64,000 bases of DNA, taken from contig CAYZNN010000014.1 of assembly GCA_964479665.1 (NCBI GenBank), positions 1 to 64,000 of the forward strand. The letters are read 5' to 3'. Made by a program: the position numbers and the translations under genes. The first letter of the stretch is position 1. Each line of letters starts with the position of its first letter. The DNA is from UBA2287 sp964479665 (GTDB lineage: Bacteria; Bacteroidota; Bacteroidia; Bacteroidales; Tenuifilaceae). Under the pieces are notes generated by a model, which saw only the letters and a list, made by a program, of their open reading frames with translations, did no database searches and was not told the origin of the DNA. Below, in pieces: positions 8,783 through 17,734 of the stretch.

Positions 8783-10087
8783 ATGAAAGTATTAATGTTT
8801 GGATGGGAGTTTCCTCCCCACATAACAGGCGGATTGGGTACGGCATGCTTTGGACTAACCCGAGGGTTGGCAAAGCATAATGTTGAAATTCTGTTTGTTG
8901 TGCCCAAAGCCTTTGGCGACGAGGACCAGTCGTCGGTTAGGCTTGTTCCTGCCGAGGATGTGGATGTTGGCCACATGAGCATAGAGTTGGAGGAGTTTTG
9001 GAAAAAAATCAGCTATTTAGAGGTAGGATCCAATCTTATACCGTACATAGGCCCCAAGGAATTCGAAAGAATGTTTGCTAGTTCGCAACTCGAAGGAAGC
9101 AGCCAAAAAGTTTCCTCATCGTCAGTGAAGTTCCAATTTTCAGGAAAGTATGGATCGAATCTCATGGAGGAGGTTTCTCGCTACGCCATGATTGCTGCAA
9201 GTATTGCCAGAAATAATCAATTCGACGTAATTCATGCACACGACTGGCTAACCTACCTAGCTGGCATTACTGCCAAACTAATATCGGGGAAACCGCTCGT
9301 AATTCATGTGCATGCCACAGAATTCGACCGAAGCGGCGAAAATGTTAATCAAGGTGTATACGATATTGAGAGGCAGGGCATGCATATGGCCGATAAAATT
9401 ATTGCCGTTAGCAACCTCACCCGAAATATAATTATTGAACGTTACGGTGTGCCAGAGGAAAAGGTTGTTACCGTTCATAATGCAGTCGACTTTTCAGCAT
9501 ACATTGATAATCCAGAGTACAAAAAGAATGTTCCCGAAAAGGTGGTTACCTTCCTGGGCCGAGTCACCTTCCAGAAGGGCCCCGACTACTTTGTTGAAGC
9601 AGCAAGCAAGGTAATTAAAAGGTATCCCAACGTTCGATTCGTTATGGCCGGAAGTGGCGATATGCTTTACCGAATGATTCGGCGGGTTGCTGAACTCGAA
9701 ATTGCCGATAAGTTTCACTTTACCGGTTTTTTGCATGGCCCCGAGGTGAATCGGATGTTTGGTATGAGCGACGTTTATGTTATGCCATCAGTCTCTGAGC
9801 CATTCGGCATAAGCCCTCTGGAGGCAATGCGTAGCAGTGTCCCGGTAATTATCTCTAAGCAATCGGGGGTAGCCGAAATTCTTCGCCATGCGCTTAAGGT
9901 CGATTTTTGGGATGTTGATTCCATGGCCGATTGTATATACGGACTTCTTAATTATGAGGCATTGGCCAAGTATTTTATACGTTACGGACAGGAAGAGGTG
10001 AATAGCCTTAAATGGGAAAATGCTGCCCGTGAAGTGGTGAACGTTTACCGTACGGTACTCGACACCAATCAGCAACAATTTTACTAG
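8783..10087 (+). CDS. Glycosyltransferase family 4, glycogen-cluster type
   Basis: A GT-B-fold retaining glucosyltransferase. The N-terminal glycine-rich loop GWEFPPHITGGLGTA is the acceptor/donor signature seen in starch and glycogen synthases and related GT4 enzymes. The C-terminal half has TFLGRVTFQKGPDYF, the donor phosphate-binding start of the second Rossmann domain, and the E-x7-E motif in SEPFGISPLEAMRSS. The substrate cannot be read from sequence. From context it probably extends or primes an alpha-glucan, possibly using a nucleotide sugar such as UDP- or ADP-glucose. It sits between the debranching enzyme and the GH57 enzyme. Confidence 0.8.
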   Translation: MKVLMFGWEFPPHITGGLGTACFGLTRGLAKHNVEILFVVPKAFGDEDQSSVRLVPAEDVDVGHMSIELEEFWKKISYLEVGSNLIPYIGPKEFERMFASSQLEGSSQKVSSSSVKFQFSGKYGSNLMEEVSRYAMIAASIARNNQFDVIHAHDWLTYLAGITAKLISGKPLVIHVHATEFDRSGENVNQGVYDIERQGMHMADKIIAVSNLTRNIIIERYGVPEEKVVTVHNAVDFSAYIDNPEYKKNVPEKVVTFLGRVTFQKGPDYFVEAASKVIKRYPNVRFVMAGSGDMLYRMIRRVAELEIADKFHFTGFLHGPEVNRMFGMSDVYVMPSVSEPFGISPLEAMRSSVPVIISKQSGVAEILRHALKVDFWDVDSMADCIYGLLNYEALAKYFIRYGQEEVNSLKWENAAREVVNVYRTVLDTNQQQFY

Positions 10088-10111
10088 TAGAAATTATAAT
10101 TACCTACGGAT

Positions 10112-11605
10112 ATGAAAAAAACGATTTGCTTCTATTTTCAAGTGCACCAACCCTTCAGGCTCCGCCGCTACCGCTTCTTCGATATTGGGCAGTACCATAA
10201 CTACTTCGACGAGTTTGCAAACCGAACCATAATGCGCAAAGTAGCCGAAAAGTGCTACTTGCCTACCAATAACCTCATGCTTTGGCTCATTAAGGAGTAC
10301 GGGGCCCAATTCCGTATTTCATACTCCATTTCAGGCACTGCGCTCGACCAAATGGAAATGTATGCTCCCGATGTGCTCGATACATTCCGCAGGCTTGCCG
10401 AAACCGGAAGCGTTGAGTTCCTGGCCGAAACCTACTCGCACTCCCTTTCGGCACTTAAGAGCCGTCAGGAGTTTGAGAAACAGGTGAACGGCCAGAAACA
10501 AAAGGTTAAGCAGCTGCTTGGCGTTGAGCCCACTACTTTCAGAAATACCGAGCTCATTTACTCCGATGAGATTGGTGCAATGGTATCGGACATGGGCTTC
10601 AAGGCTATGCTTACTGAGGGTGCAAAGCATATTTTGGGGTGGAAAAGCTCCAATTACCTTTATGCTAACGCCATCGATCCTAAGCTTAAGCTATTATTGA
10701 AAAACTTTCAGATGAGCGACGATATAGCCTTCCGCTTTTCGAATAGGGGTTGGGCCGAATGGCCACTTACTACCGAAAAGTATGTGCATTGGCTCAATTC
10801 TATCGATTCCAAGGAGGAGATGATAAATCTTTTTATGGATTACGAAACCTTTGGCGAGCATCAATGGGCTGAAACGGGTATTTTCGACTTCATGAAAGCG
10901 TTGCCCGGTCGTGTGCTCTCTCGTTCCAACTTCGAGTTTCTTACCCCAGGGCAGGCCGCTCAGAAGCATCAGCCCATTGCGCCACTGCACGTTCCTTTCC
11001 CCATAAGTTGGGCCGATGAGGAGCGAGACCTGACCGCCTGGTTAGGCAACGAGATGCAAGACGAAGCTTTCGATAGTTTGTATGAACTTATTGATAAGGT
11101 GAGCAAAATTGACGACCCCGACATCCAGCGCGATTGGCGCTACCTGCAAACCAGCGACCACTTTTACTACATGTGCACCAAGTGGTTCAGCGATGGCGAT
11201 GTGCACAAGTATTTTAATCCCTACGATTCCCCCTACGAAGCTTTTATAAACTTCATGAACGCCTTCAGCGACTTTAAAATGAGGGTCAATAATTACTCTT
11301 CTTCTTTCGTCCCTGCCGCTATCCTTGAGGAATCTCCCGAGAAAATTGATAGTTTGATTGCAGAATATGAAAGTAAACTGAGCGAACTCAAGGGCCTTAA
11401 AAAGAAGTTGGATGTTGCACAGAGCAAACCCAAGGTAGTAAAAAAGGCCCCAACTAAAGCAAAGGCAACAAAAAAGGAATCTTCGGATTCTTCAAAAGCT
11501 AGCAAGCCCAAGGTGAAAAGGGAAGCCACTGTGAAAAAGCAAGTTGAAAAACCTTCCTCATCCAAGAAGGGTGCGAAACCCAAATCGCCTAAAGCCGAAA
11601 AGTAA
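10112..11605 (+). CDS. GH57-family alpha-glucan enzyme with a lysine-rich C-terminal tail
   Basis: The glycoside hydrolase family 57 barrel starts with the HQP motif (H12-P14). The predicted nucleophile is Glu147 in TTFRNTELIY and the predicted acid/base is Asp243 in MDYETFGEHQ. Family members include alpha-amylases, 4-alpha-glucanotransferases and branching enzymes; the exact activity is not decided by these motifs. No GlgB-type branching enzyme is in the cluster, so branching is one possibility. From about residue 430 the chain becomes low-complexity and very rich in Lys, Ala and Ser, ending KSPKAEK, like a disordered basic tail. That tail is unusual and may bind polysaccharide, nucleic acid or membrane. 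Confidence 0.85.
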   Translation: MKKTICFYFQVHQPFRLRRYRFFDIGQYHNYFDEFANRTIMRKVAEKCYLPTNNLMLWLIKEYGAQFRISYSISGTALDQMEMYAPDVLDTFRRLAETGSVEFLAETYSHSLSALKSRQEFEKQVNGQKQKVKQLLGVEPTTFRNTELIYSDEIGAMVSDMGFKAMLTEGAKHILGWKSSNYLYANAIDPKLKLLLKNFQMSDDIAFRFSNRGWAEWPLTTEKYVHWLNSIDSKEEMINLFMDYETFGEHQWAETGIFDFMKALPGRVLSRSNFEFLTPGQAAQKHQPIAPLHVPFPISWADEERDLTAWLGNEMQDEAFDSLYELIDKVSKIDDPDIQRDWRYLQTSDHFYYMCTKWFSDGDVHKYFNPYDSPYEAFINFMNAFSDFKMRVNNYSSSFVPAAILEESPEKIDSLIAEYESKLSELKGLKKKLDVAQSKPKVVKKAPTKAKATKKESSDSSKASKPKVKREATVKKQVEKPSSSKKGAKPKSPKAEK

Positions 11606-11675
11606 ACAGATAGTTTTATGCTATTGAAGGGGCAGTTTTTTATGTTTTAAAAGCCTTAAATAAATATAAACGGCA

Positions 11676-14600
11676 ATGACAGATAAATTCATTAAGCCCG
11701 ACTACCTGTTTGAGGTAAGTTGGGAGGTGTGCAACAAGGTTGGCGGTATACATACCGTGATTTCAACAAAGGCTCCAAGCTTAGTTGAAGAGTATAAAAA
11801 TAATTACATTGTTATTGGCCCCGATGTTTGGCGCGATACCGATCGGCATCCCGAGTTCGAAGAGGATTTACAACTTCTTGCCTCATGGAGAAACAAGGCA
11901 TTCGACGAGGGTTTGAGGCTCCGAATAGGCCGTTGGAACATCCCCTCCAAGCCCTTAGCCGTTTTAGTCGATTTTACCCCCTTTTTCCCCAATAAGAATG
12001 ATGTATTTAAAGTTTTTTGGGAAAAGTATAATCTCGATTCCATTTCGGGGCAATGGGACTATATTGAACCTGCCCTTTTTGGTTATGCAGCCGGAAAGGT
12101 AATAGAGAGTTTTACCAATTTTCAGTTAAGTCCCCGCCATAAAATTGTGGCCCAATTCCACGAATGGATGACCGGAATGGGCCTTTTATACGTAAAGGAC
12201 AGTAAGCCACAGGTGGGAACGGTTTTTACCACGCATGCCACAGTTATGGGGCGCTGCATTGCCGGCAACGGTTTGCCCCTTTATGGAAAACTCGACAAGT
12301 ATAATGCAGAGCAGAAGGCCATTGAATTTAACGTGGTCTCAAAGCAGTCCATCGAAAAGATTTCTGCACAACAAGCCGATTGTTTCACAACTGTAAGTGA
12401 AATTACAGCTACTGAGTGCGCTCAGTTCCATTGCAAGCCGGTAGATGTGATTACTCCCAACGGATTCGACAATTCATTCGTTCCATCGGGCGATGAGTTT
12501 AAATTGCGCCGAATTGAAGCACGGGTTAAATTTTACGAAGTAGCAGAAGCTCTTTTGGCCCACGATGTTGCTAAAAATGCCATGATTGTTGGAATTAGCG
12601 GACGCTACGAATTTAAGAATAAGGGTATCGATGTTTTTATCGATGCACTTGGAAAACTGAACGAATGCAATAGCCTCGATAGGGAGGTGCTTGCCTTTAT
12701 ACTTATTCCTGCAAGTCACCATGGGCCCAGAAAGGATGTGTTCCGAAATATTCAGGACAAAGCCTCCGACAATGTGGAAATTCTTAGCAACACCTATTTA
12801 ACGCACTACCTGAACGACCCCGATTTCGACCCCATTCTTAATAGAATCAAAAGTGCAGGGTTGTTTAATGCATCAACCGACAGGGTTAAGGTATTCTTTG
12901 TGCCCAGTTACCTCCATGGCGACGATGGTATTTTTAACATGAACTATTACGATTTGCTCATTGGAATGGACATTACCGTGTTCCCATCGTATTACGAGCC
13001 CTGGGGATATACTCCCCTCGAAAGTTTGGCATTCCATGTGCCAACCATAACCACTTCACTAGCTGGTTTTGGTTTGTGGGTTCAACAGTACTATAAGGGG
13101 AATCATTCCGGTATAAAAGTAATCGATCGGACAGACGAAAACGATCAGCATGTGGTTGAAGAAGTTTCGAAAACTTTATGTGGGTACATTGCACATAATA
13201 TCGATCAGCAGGAGCAACTGCGCATTAATGCCGCTGATGTTTCGAGAGTGGCTTTATGGGAAAATCAACTTCAGTACTACCGATTGGCTTTCAGTAATGC
13301 ACTGCAAAAAGTTGAAATGCGTACCCAGCAATTTATCGAAACCGAACGCGACGAGGTTATTCCCTATGTAGAACGAAAATTCAGAATTAATCAGCCCAAC
13401 TGGGTTAGGCTTCTTATTCAGAAACATATTCCCGAAAAACTGGCAGCACTCGATGAGCTCTCGCACAATCTTTGGTGGTGCTGGAACCCCGATGCTTATG
13501 AACTTTTCAAGTCAATCGATAAGAATTTATGGACCCAATGCGAGCACAACCCAATTCTCTTTCTCGAGAAGATTAGTTATAAAAGGTATCAGGAGCTCGA
13601 AAAGGACAATGAATTTATTGAGCGACTCGATAAAGTACTTAAACATTTCAGGGAGTACATGGCCAGGAAGGTAGGCCGAAAGGGTCCTAAAATTGGTTAT
13701 TTCAGCATGGAATACGGATTGCATTCCTCGCTTAAACTATATTCTGGGGGATTAGGAGTGCTGGCTGGCGACTACCTTAAGGAGGCTTCAGATAAGAACT
13801 TACCCCTAGTTGCAATTGGGTTATTCTATAGGTATGGCTACTTTACTCAGCAACTTTCATCTACAGGGCAGCAAATAGCATCGTACGATTTGCAAAACTT
13901 TTCACAATCGGCTGCAAAGCCCGTACGACACGAAAATGGGAAGTGGAAAACCGTAAGCATTGCATTTCCCGGAAGAAATGTTTACGCCCGAATTTGGAGG
14001 GTTGATGTGGGGAGAACCGAATTGTACCTTTTGGATACCGATTATGAAGATAACATGCAACAAGACAGGATGATAACGCATCATTTGTACGGAGGCGACT
14101 GGGAGAATAGGTTTAAACAGGAGATGCTTTTAGGAATTGGAGGGGTAAGGGCGTTAAAGCAAATAGGAGTGCACCCCGATATCTATCACTTAAACGAAGG
14201 TCATGCTGCCTTTGCTGGCTTAGAAAGGCTTCGGGCTTTTATTACCGACGAAAAGTTTTCATTTTCCGAGGCCATGGAGTTGGTAAAATCATCGAGCCTT
14301 TTCACTACGCATACTCCCGTTCCGGCAGGTCACGATGCATTTTCTGAGGATATGCTTCGAACCTATATGTCGCACTATCCCGATAGACTGGGGATTGAGT
14401 GGGACCAATTTATGAATCTTGGCAGAATGAATCCCAACGATGCCACTGAGAAATTCTCCATGAGCCACTTAGCTGCAAACCTTTCACAAGAAGTGAACGG
14501 TGTAAGCTGGCTTCACGGTGAAGTAAGTAAGGACATGTTTGCTGGATTATGGCCCGGGTACTTCCCCGGCGAGTTGCATATTGGCTATGTTACAAATGGG

Positions 14601-15920
14601 GTGCATTACCCCACCTGGACTGGTTCTGAATGGAGAGCTTTACTCGAGGGCAACGGACAGGAAAAAAGCTTCGACAACAAACCACTTTGGGAGCGAATCG
14701 GATCAGTTCCTGAAAGTAAAATTTGGGAAATTCGAAATTTACAAAGGAAACGACTCGTTGACCTAATTCGAAAGCGGCTTGCAAACCCCAAAATGGTGAA
14801 ATACGAGAGCCCACGACAGATTGTTGAAATTCAGGAGAAGTTGCGCGAAGATGTTCTAACAATTGGTTTCGCCCGTCGCTTTGCAACCTATAAGCGGGCT
14901 CATTTGCTAATGCGCGATTTGGACAGGCTAGAGAAAATTGTTAATAATCCCAATCGTCCCGTGCAATTCATATTTGCTGGGAAAGCCCATCCGCACGATA
15001 AGGCAGGCCAGGATTTAATAAAACGAATAGTTGAAGTTACCAAAATGCCCCAGTTTATTGGCCGAATTCTATTCCTTCAGAACTACGACATGGAGCTGGC
15101 CCGAAAAATGACAAGAGGGGTTGATATTTGGTTAAATACTCCTACCCGCCCACTAGAAGCCTCAGGAACCAGCGGAATGAAGGCTGTTATGAATGGGGCG
15201 CTGCATTTTAGCGTTCTCGATGGTTGGTGGGTAGAAGGCTACAAGGAGGATGCCGGTTGGTCTCTGCCGATGGAAAAAACCTATGTTCAGCAAGAATTTC
15301 AAGACGAACTAGATGCCGAAATGCTCTATACGATTATTGAAAACGAAATAACTCCAGCCTTTTACAACCGCAATGCCGAAGATATACCTGCCGTGTGGAT
15401 TGGTTTTGTAAAAAAATCGATGGGCGAAGTGGCCTCGCAGTTCACAACAACCCGGATGTTGGAAGATTATGAGCAACGCTTCTACAACAGACTCTACATC
15501 CGTTCAAAGCGTTTGCTCGAAGATGATGCAGAATTGGCCAGACGAATCTCAAATTGGAAAAAAAGAGTATCGAGGCATTGGGAATCAATGGAAGTTATAT
15601 CAGCTGAACAGTTCGACATTTCAAGGCAAGCAATTGTTCTTGGAAAAGAGTACACGTCAGAAGTTGTAATTGATATGGGAAAACTGCTTCCCGACGACAT
15701 TGGGGTTGAACTGGTTGTGGCTAAGATGATAGAGGATGGTCAGGTTACTATAAAACGGGTTCAGGAGTTCGATTTAGAGCATGTTGATGGCAGCAGAGCC
15801 ATTTTTAAACTCACTTTAGTGCCCGATGAGCCAGGCGTTTTCGAATCGGGAATAAGGGTATTTGCTAAGAACAAGGAATTGCCCCATAGAATGGATTTCA
15901 ATTTGGTGCATTGGGTATAA
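11676..15920 (+). CDS. Glycogen synthase (GT3-like)-alpha-glucan phosphorylase (GT35) fusion
   Basis: Residues 1 to about 550 resemble eukaryotic-type GT3 glycogen synthase: N-terminal FEVSWEVCNKVGGIHTVIS, AQFHEWMTG, TTHATVMGR, and the donor-site motif YYEPWGYTPLESLAF near 437-446. A DUF3417-like linker (LSHNLWWCWNPDAYELF, about 593) leads into a short-type phosphorylase from about 670. This part has GYFSMEYGLHSS, YSGGLGVLAGD, HLNEGHAAF, TTHTPVPAGHD and the pyridoxal-phosphate lysine K1169 in GTSGMKAVMNG. A C-terminal beta domain follows. One chain thus carries both a synthetic and a degrading activity. The fusion is known in Bacteroidota; coupling or channelling between the halves is inference. 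Confidence 0.88.
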   Translation: MTDKFIKPDYLFEVSWEVCNKVGGIHTVISTKAPSLVEEYKNNYIVIGPDVWRDTDRHPEFEEDLQLLASWRNKAFDEGLRLRIGRWNIPSKPLAVLVDFTPFFPNKNDVFKVFWEKYNLDSISGQWDYIEPALFGYAAGKVIESFTNFQLSPRHKIVAQFHEWMTGMGLLYVKDSKPQVGTVFTTHATVMGRCIAGNGLPLYGKLDKYNAEQKAIEFNVVSKQSIEKISAQQADCFTTVSEITATECAQFHCKPVDVITPNGFDNSFVPSGDEFKLRRIEARVKFYEVAEALLAHDVAKNAMIVGISGRYEFKNKGIDVFIDALGKLNECNSLDREVLAFILIPASHHGPRKDVFRNIQDKASDNVEILSNTYLTHYLNDPDFDPILNRIKSAGLFNASTDRVKVFFVPSYLHGDDGIFNMNYYDLLIGMDITVFPSYYEPWGYTPLESLAFHVPTITTSLAGFGLWVQQYYKGNHSGIKVIDRTDENDQHVVEEVSKTLCGYIAHNIDQQEQLRINAADVSRVALWENQLQYYRLAFSNALQKVEMRTQQFIETERDEVIPYVERKFRINQPNWVRLLIQKHIPEKLAALDELSHNLWWCWNPDAYELFKSIDKNLWTQCEHNPILFLEKISYKRYQELEKDNEFIERLDKVLKHFREYMARKVGRKGPKIGYFSMEYGLHSSLKLYSGGLGVLAGDYLKEASDKNLPLVAIGLFYRYGYFTQQLSSTGQQIASYDLQNFSQSAAKPVRHENGKWKTVSIAFPGRNVYARIWRVDVGRTELYLLDTDYEDNMQQDRMITHHLYGGDWENRFKQEMLLGIGGVRALKQIGVHPDIYHLNEGHAAFAGLERLRAFITDEKFSFSEAMELVKSSSLFTTHTPVPAGHDAFSEDMLRTYMSHYPDRLGIEWDQFMNLGRMNPNDATEKFSMSHLAANLSQEVNGVSWLHGEVSKDMFAGLWPGYFPGELHIGYVTNGVHYPTWTGSEWRALLEGNGQEKSFDNKPLWERIGSVPESKIWEIRNLQRKRLVDLIRKRLANPKMVKYESPRQIVEIQEKLREDVLTIGFARRFATYKRAHLLMRDLDRLEKIVNNPNRPVQFIFAGKAHPHDKAGQDLIKRIVEVTKMPQFIGRILFLQNYDMELARKMTRGVDIWLNTPTRPLEASGTSGMKAVMNGALHFSVLDGWWVEGYKEDAGWSLPMEKTYVQQEFQDELDAEMLYTIIENEITPAFYNRNAEDIPAVWIGFVKKSMGEVASQFTTTRMLEDYEQRFYNRLYIRSKRLLEDDAELARRISNWKKRVSRHWESMEVISAEQFDISRQAIVLGKEYTSEVVIDMGKLLPDDIGVELVVAKMIEDGQVTIKRVQEFDLEHVDGSRAIFKLTLVPDEPGVFESGIRVFAKNKELPHRMDFNLVHWV

Positions 15921-15957
15921 TTGAGCGTTCCTCCAATGCTCTAGATCTTTTATTTAG

Positions 15958-16010
15958 CCTGCTTTTCATTGCGTTTCTCAATGTAAACATGAAACACAAT
16001 GGGAAGCAGG
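15958..16010. other. Near-perfect 20-bp stem-loop between glycogen cluster and purH
   Basis: The arms 15958-15977 and 15991-16010 pair at 19 of 20 positions, counting two G-U pairs, around a 13-nt loop; the outer arm begins CCTGCTT. There is no T-run directly after it, so it is not a standard intrinsic terminator. It may stabilise the 3' end of the 9-kb glycogen transcript or act as a factor-assisted terminator. The rest of the 260-bp gap (15921-16181) is AT-rich with no ORF. Confidence 0.6.
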
Positions 16011-16181
16011 TAATTTAATTGTATGTATACCTGTGACTTACACTGCGACTTCTGGGCGATTATAATGGTCAGAATAGAAATACAATTTTTTATTAAAAAG
16101 AAGGAAAAAACTTTGTTTTAATCACTTGATTTATCAAAGCTTTTACCCATTTTTGTGGTCTACAAAAAGTAATGTTGCCAA

Positions 16182-17714
16182 ATGGGGTTGAATTCGTTTA
16201 AGCAAATTAAAAAAGCATTAATATCCGTTTACTATAAGGACAATCTTTCATTAATCGTTGAACTGCTTAGCAAACAGGGCGTTTCAATTTTTTCAACGGG
16301 TGGAACCCTAAATTTTATTAAAGAACTAGGAGTTGATGCAAAATCCGTAGAGGACCTAACAGGATACCCATCAATTTTAAGCGGAAGGGTTAAAACATTG
16401 CACCCAAAAGTATTTGGGGGCATACTGGCACGCACAGACAACCCAAACGACCTTGCACAACTTACCCAATTCGATATTCCCCAGTTCGATTTGGTAATTG
16501 TTGATCTCTATCCCTTTGAGGAAACCGTGAAAAAGGGGGGTGACCACAACGAAATTATTGAGAAAATTGATATTGGTGGAATTTCGCTCATTAGGGCAGC
16601 AGCAAAAAACTACAACGATGTTTTAATCGTTTCATCGCGCAATCAGTATCCACAACTTATAAATTTACTGGCAAAGGGCAATGGGCAAACCGACCTAGAA
16701 ACCAGAAAAGCCTTTGCCCTTGAAGCCTTTAATGTATCGAGCCACTACGATATGGCTATATACTCTTACTTTGCAGGATCAACCCCACCTTCTACATTCA
16801 AACTCAGCTGCACAAATATGAAGCCCCTTCGTTACGGTGAGAATCCGCATCAAAAAGGGTTTTTCTACGGCAACTTCGAAAATCATTTTGAACAGTTGAA
16901 TGGCAAGGAGGTTTCGTACAATAACTTGTTGGATATTGATGCAGCCATTAATCTGATTGCAGAATTCGAACAGCCAACCATTGCAATTCTGAAGCACAAT
17001 AACGCATGTGGCTTGGCCACAAATGATTCGCTCATTGAGGCATGGCGCTTGGCCCTTGCTGGCGACCCCGTTTCAGCTTTCGGGGGCGTAATTGTTTCTA
17101 ATTGCCCGGTTAATGAGGAAACGGCAAAAGAGATGGATAAGTTATTTTTCGAGGTATTAATATCCCCCAATTATATTTCATCTGCCTTAACCATCTTGTG
17201 CGCAAAGAAGAATAGAATAATTTTGAAGTTTAAAGACCCAATCGTTTCTAAGCTTCAGTATAGGAGTATATTGGGTGGCGTATTGGTTCAGGAATCCGAT
17301 AATAAATCGGAGGTTCCTGCCGATATTAAGGTAGCAACCACAAAAAATCCATCGGAACAGGAAATAGCCGATTTGCTATTTGCCAATCGAATTGTAAAGC
17401 ATTCCAAGTCGAATGCCATAGTGCTTGCAAAAAACGCACAGTTGTTGGCAAGCGGGGTAGGCGAAACTTCGCGGGTCGATGCCCTAAAGCATGCCATTGA
17501 GAAGGCAAAAGCCCTTGGGCATTCGCTTGAAGGAGCAGTTATGGCTTCCGATGCATTTTTCCCTTTCCCCGATTGCGTTGAAATTGCGCATGCAGCCGGT
17601 GTTTCAGCCGTTATCCAGCCAGGGGGGTCAGTACGCGATAATGAATCGATTGATTTCTGTAATACACATGGATTGTCGATGGTAATTACAGGAATTCGTC
17701 ATTTTAAACATTAA
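16182..17714 (+). CDS. purH: Bifunctional AICAR transformylase/IMP cyclohydrolase
   Basis: Catalyses the last two steps of purine synthesis: formyl transfer from 10-formyl-tetrahydrofolate to AICAR, then ring closure to IMP. The N-terminal MGS-like cyclohydrolase domain has ISVYYKD, FSTGGT and SGRVKTLHPKVFGG. The C-terminal transformylase domain has LRYGENPHQKGFFY, ILKHNNACG, GDPVSAFGGVIVSN and the closing SVIQPGGS-like segment VIQPGGSVRDNES. The 510-residue length is normal. It is 20 bp upstream of mreB on the same strand, so purine synthesis and cell-shape genes may share a transcript here. Confidence 0.97.
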   Translation: MGLNSFKQIKKALISVYYKDNLSLIVELLSKQGVSIFSTGGTLNFIKELGVDAKSVEDLTGYPSILSGRVKTLHPKVFGGILARTDNPNDLAQLTQFDIPQFDLVIVDLYPFEETVKKGGDHNEIIEKIDIGGISLIRAAAKNYNDVLIVSSRNQYPQLINLLAKGNGQTDLETRKAFALEAFNVSSHYDMAIYSYFAGSTPPSTFKLSCTNMKPLRYGENPHQKGFFYGNFENHFEQLNGKEVSYNNLLDIDAAINLIAEFEQPTIAILKHNNACGLATNDSLIEAWRLALAGDPVSAFGGVIVSNCPVNEETAKEMDKLFFEVLISPNYISSALTILCAKKNRIILKFKDPIVSKLQYRSILGGVLVQESDNKSEVPADIKVATTKNPSEQEIADLLFANRIVKHSKSNAIVLAKNAQLLASGVGETSRVDALKHAIEKAKALGHSLEGAVMASDAFFPFPDCVEIAHAAGVSAVIQPGGSVRDNESIDFCNTHGLSMVITGIRHFKH

Positions 17715-17734
17715 ACGATTTAAAAATTAATAAT

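Noticed and set aside
15921..16181. Purine riboswitch upstream of purH
   Set aside because: The only strong structure is a single long hairpin; the three-way junction with conserved loop sequences is not seen.
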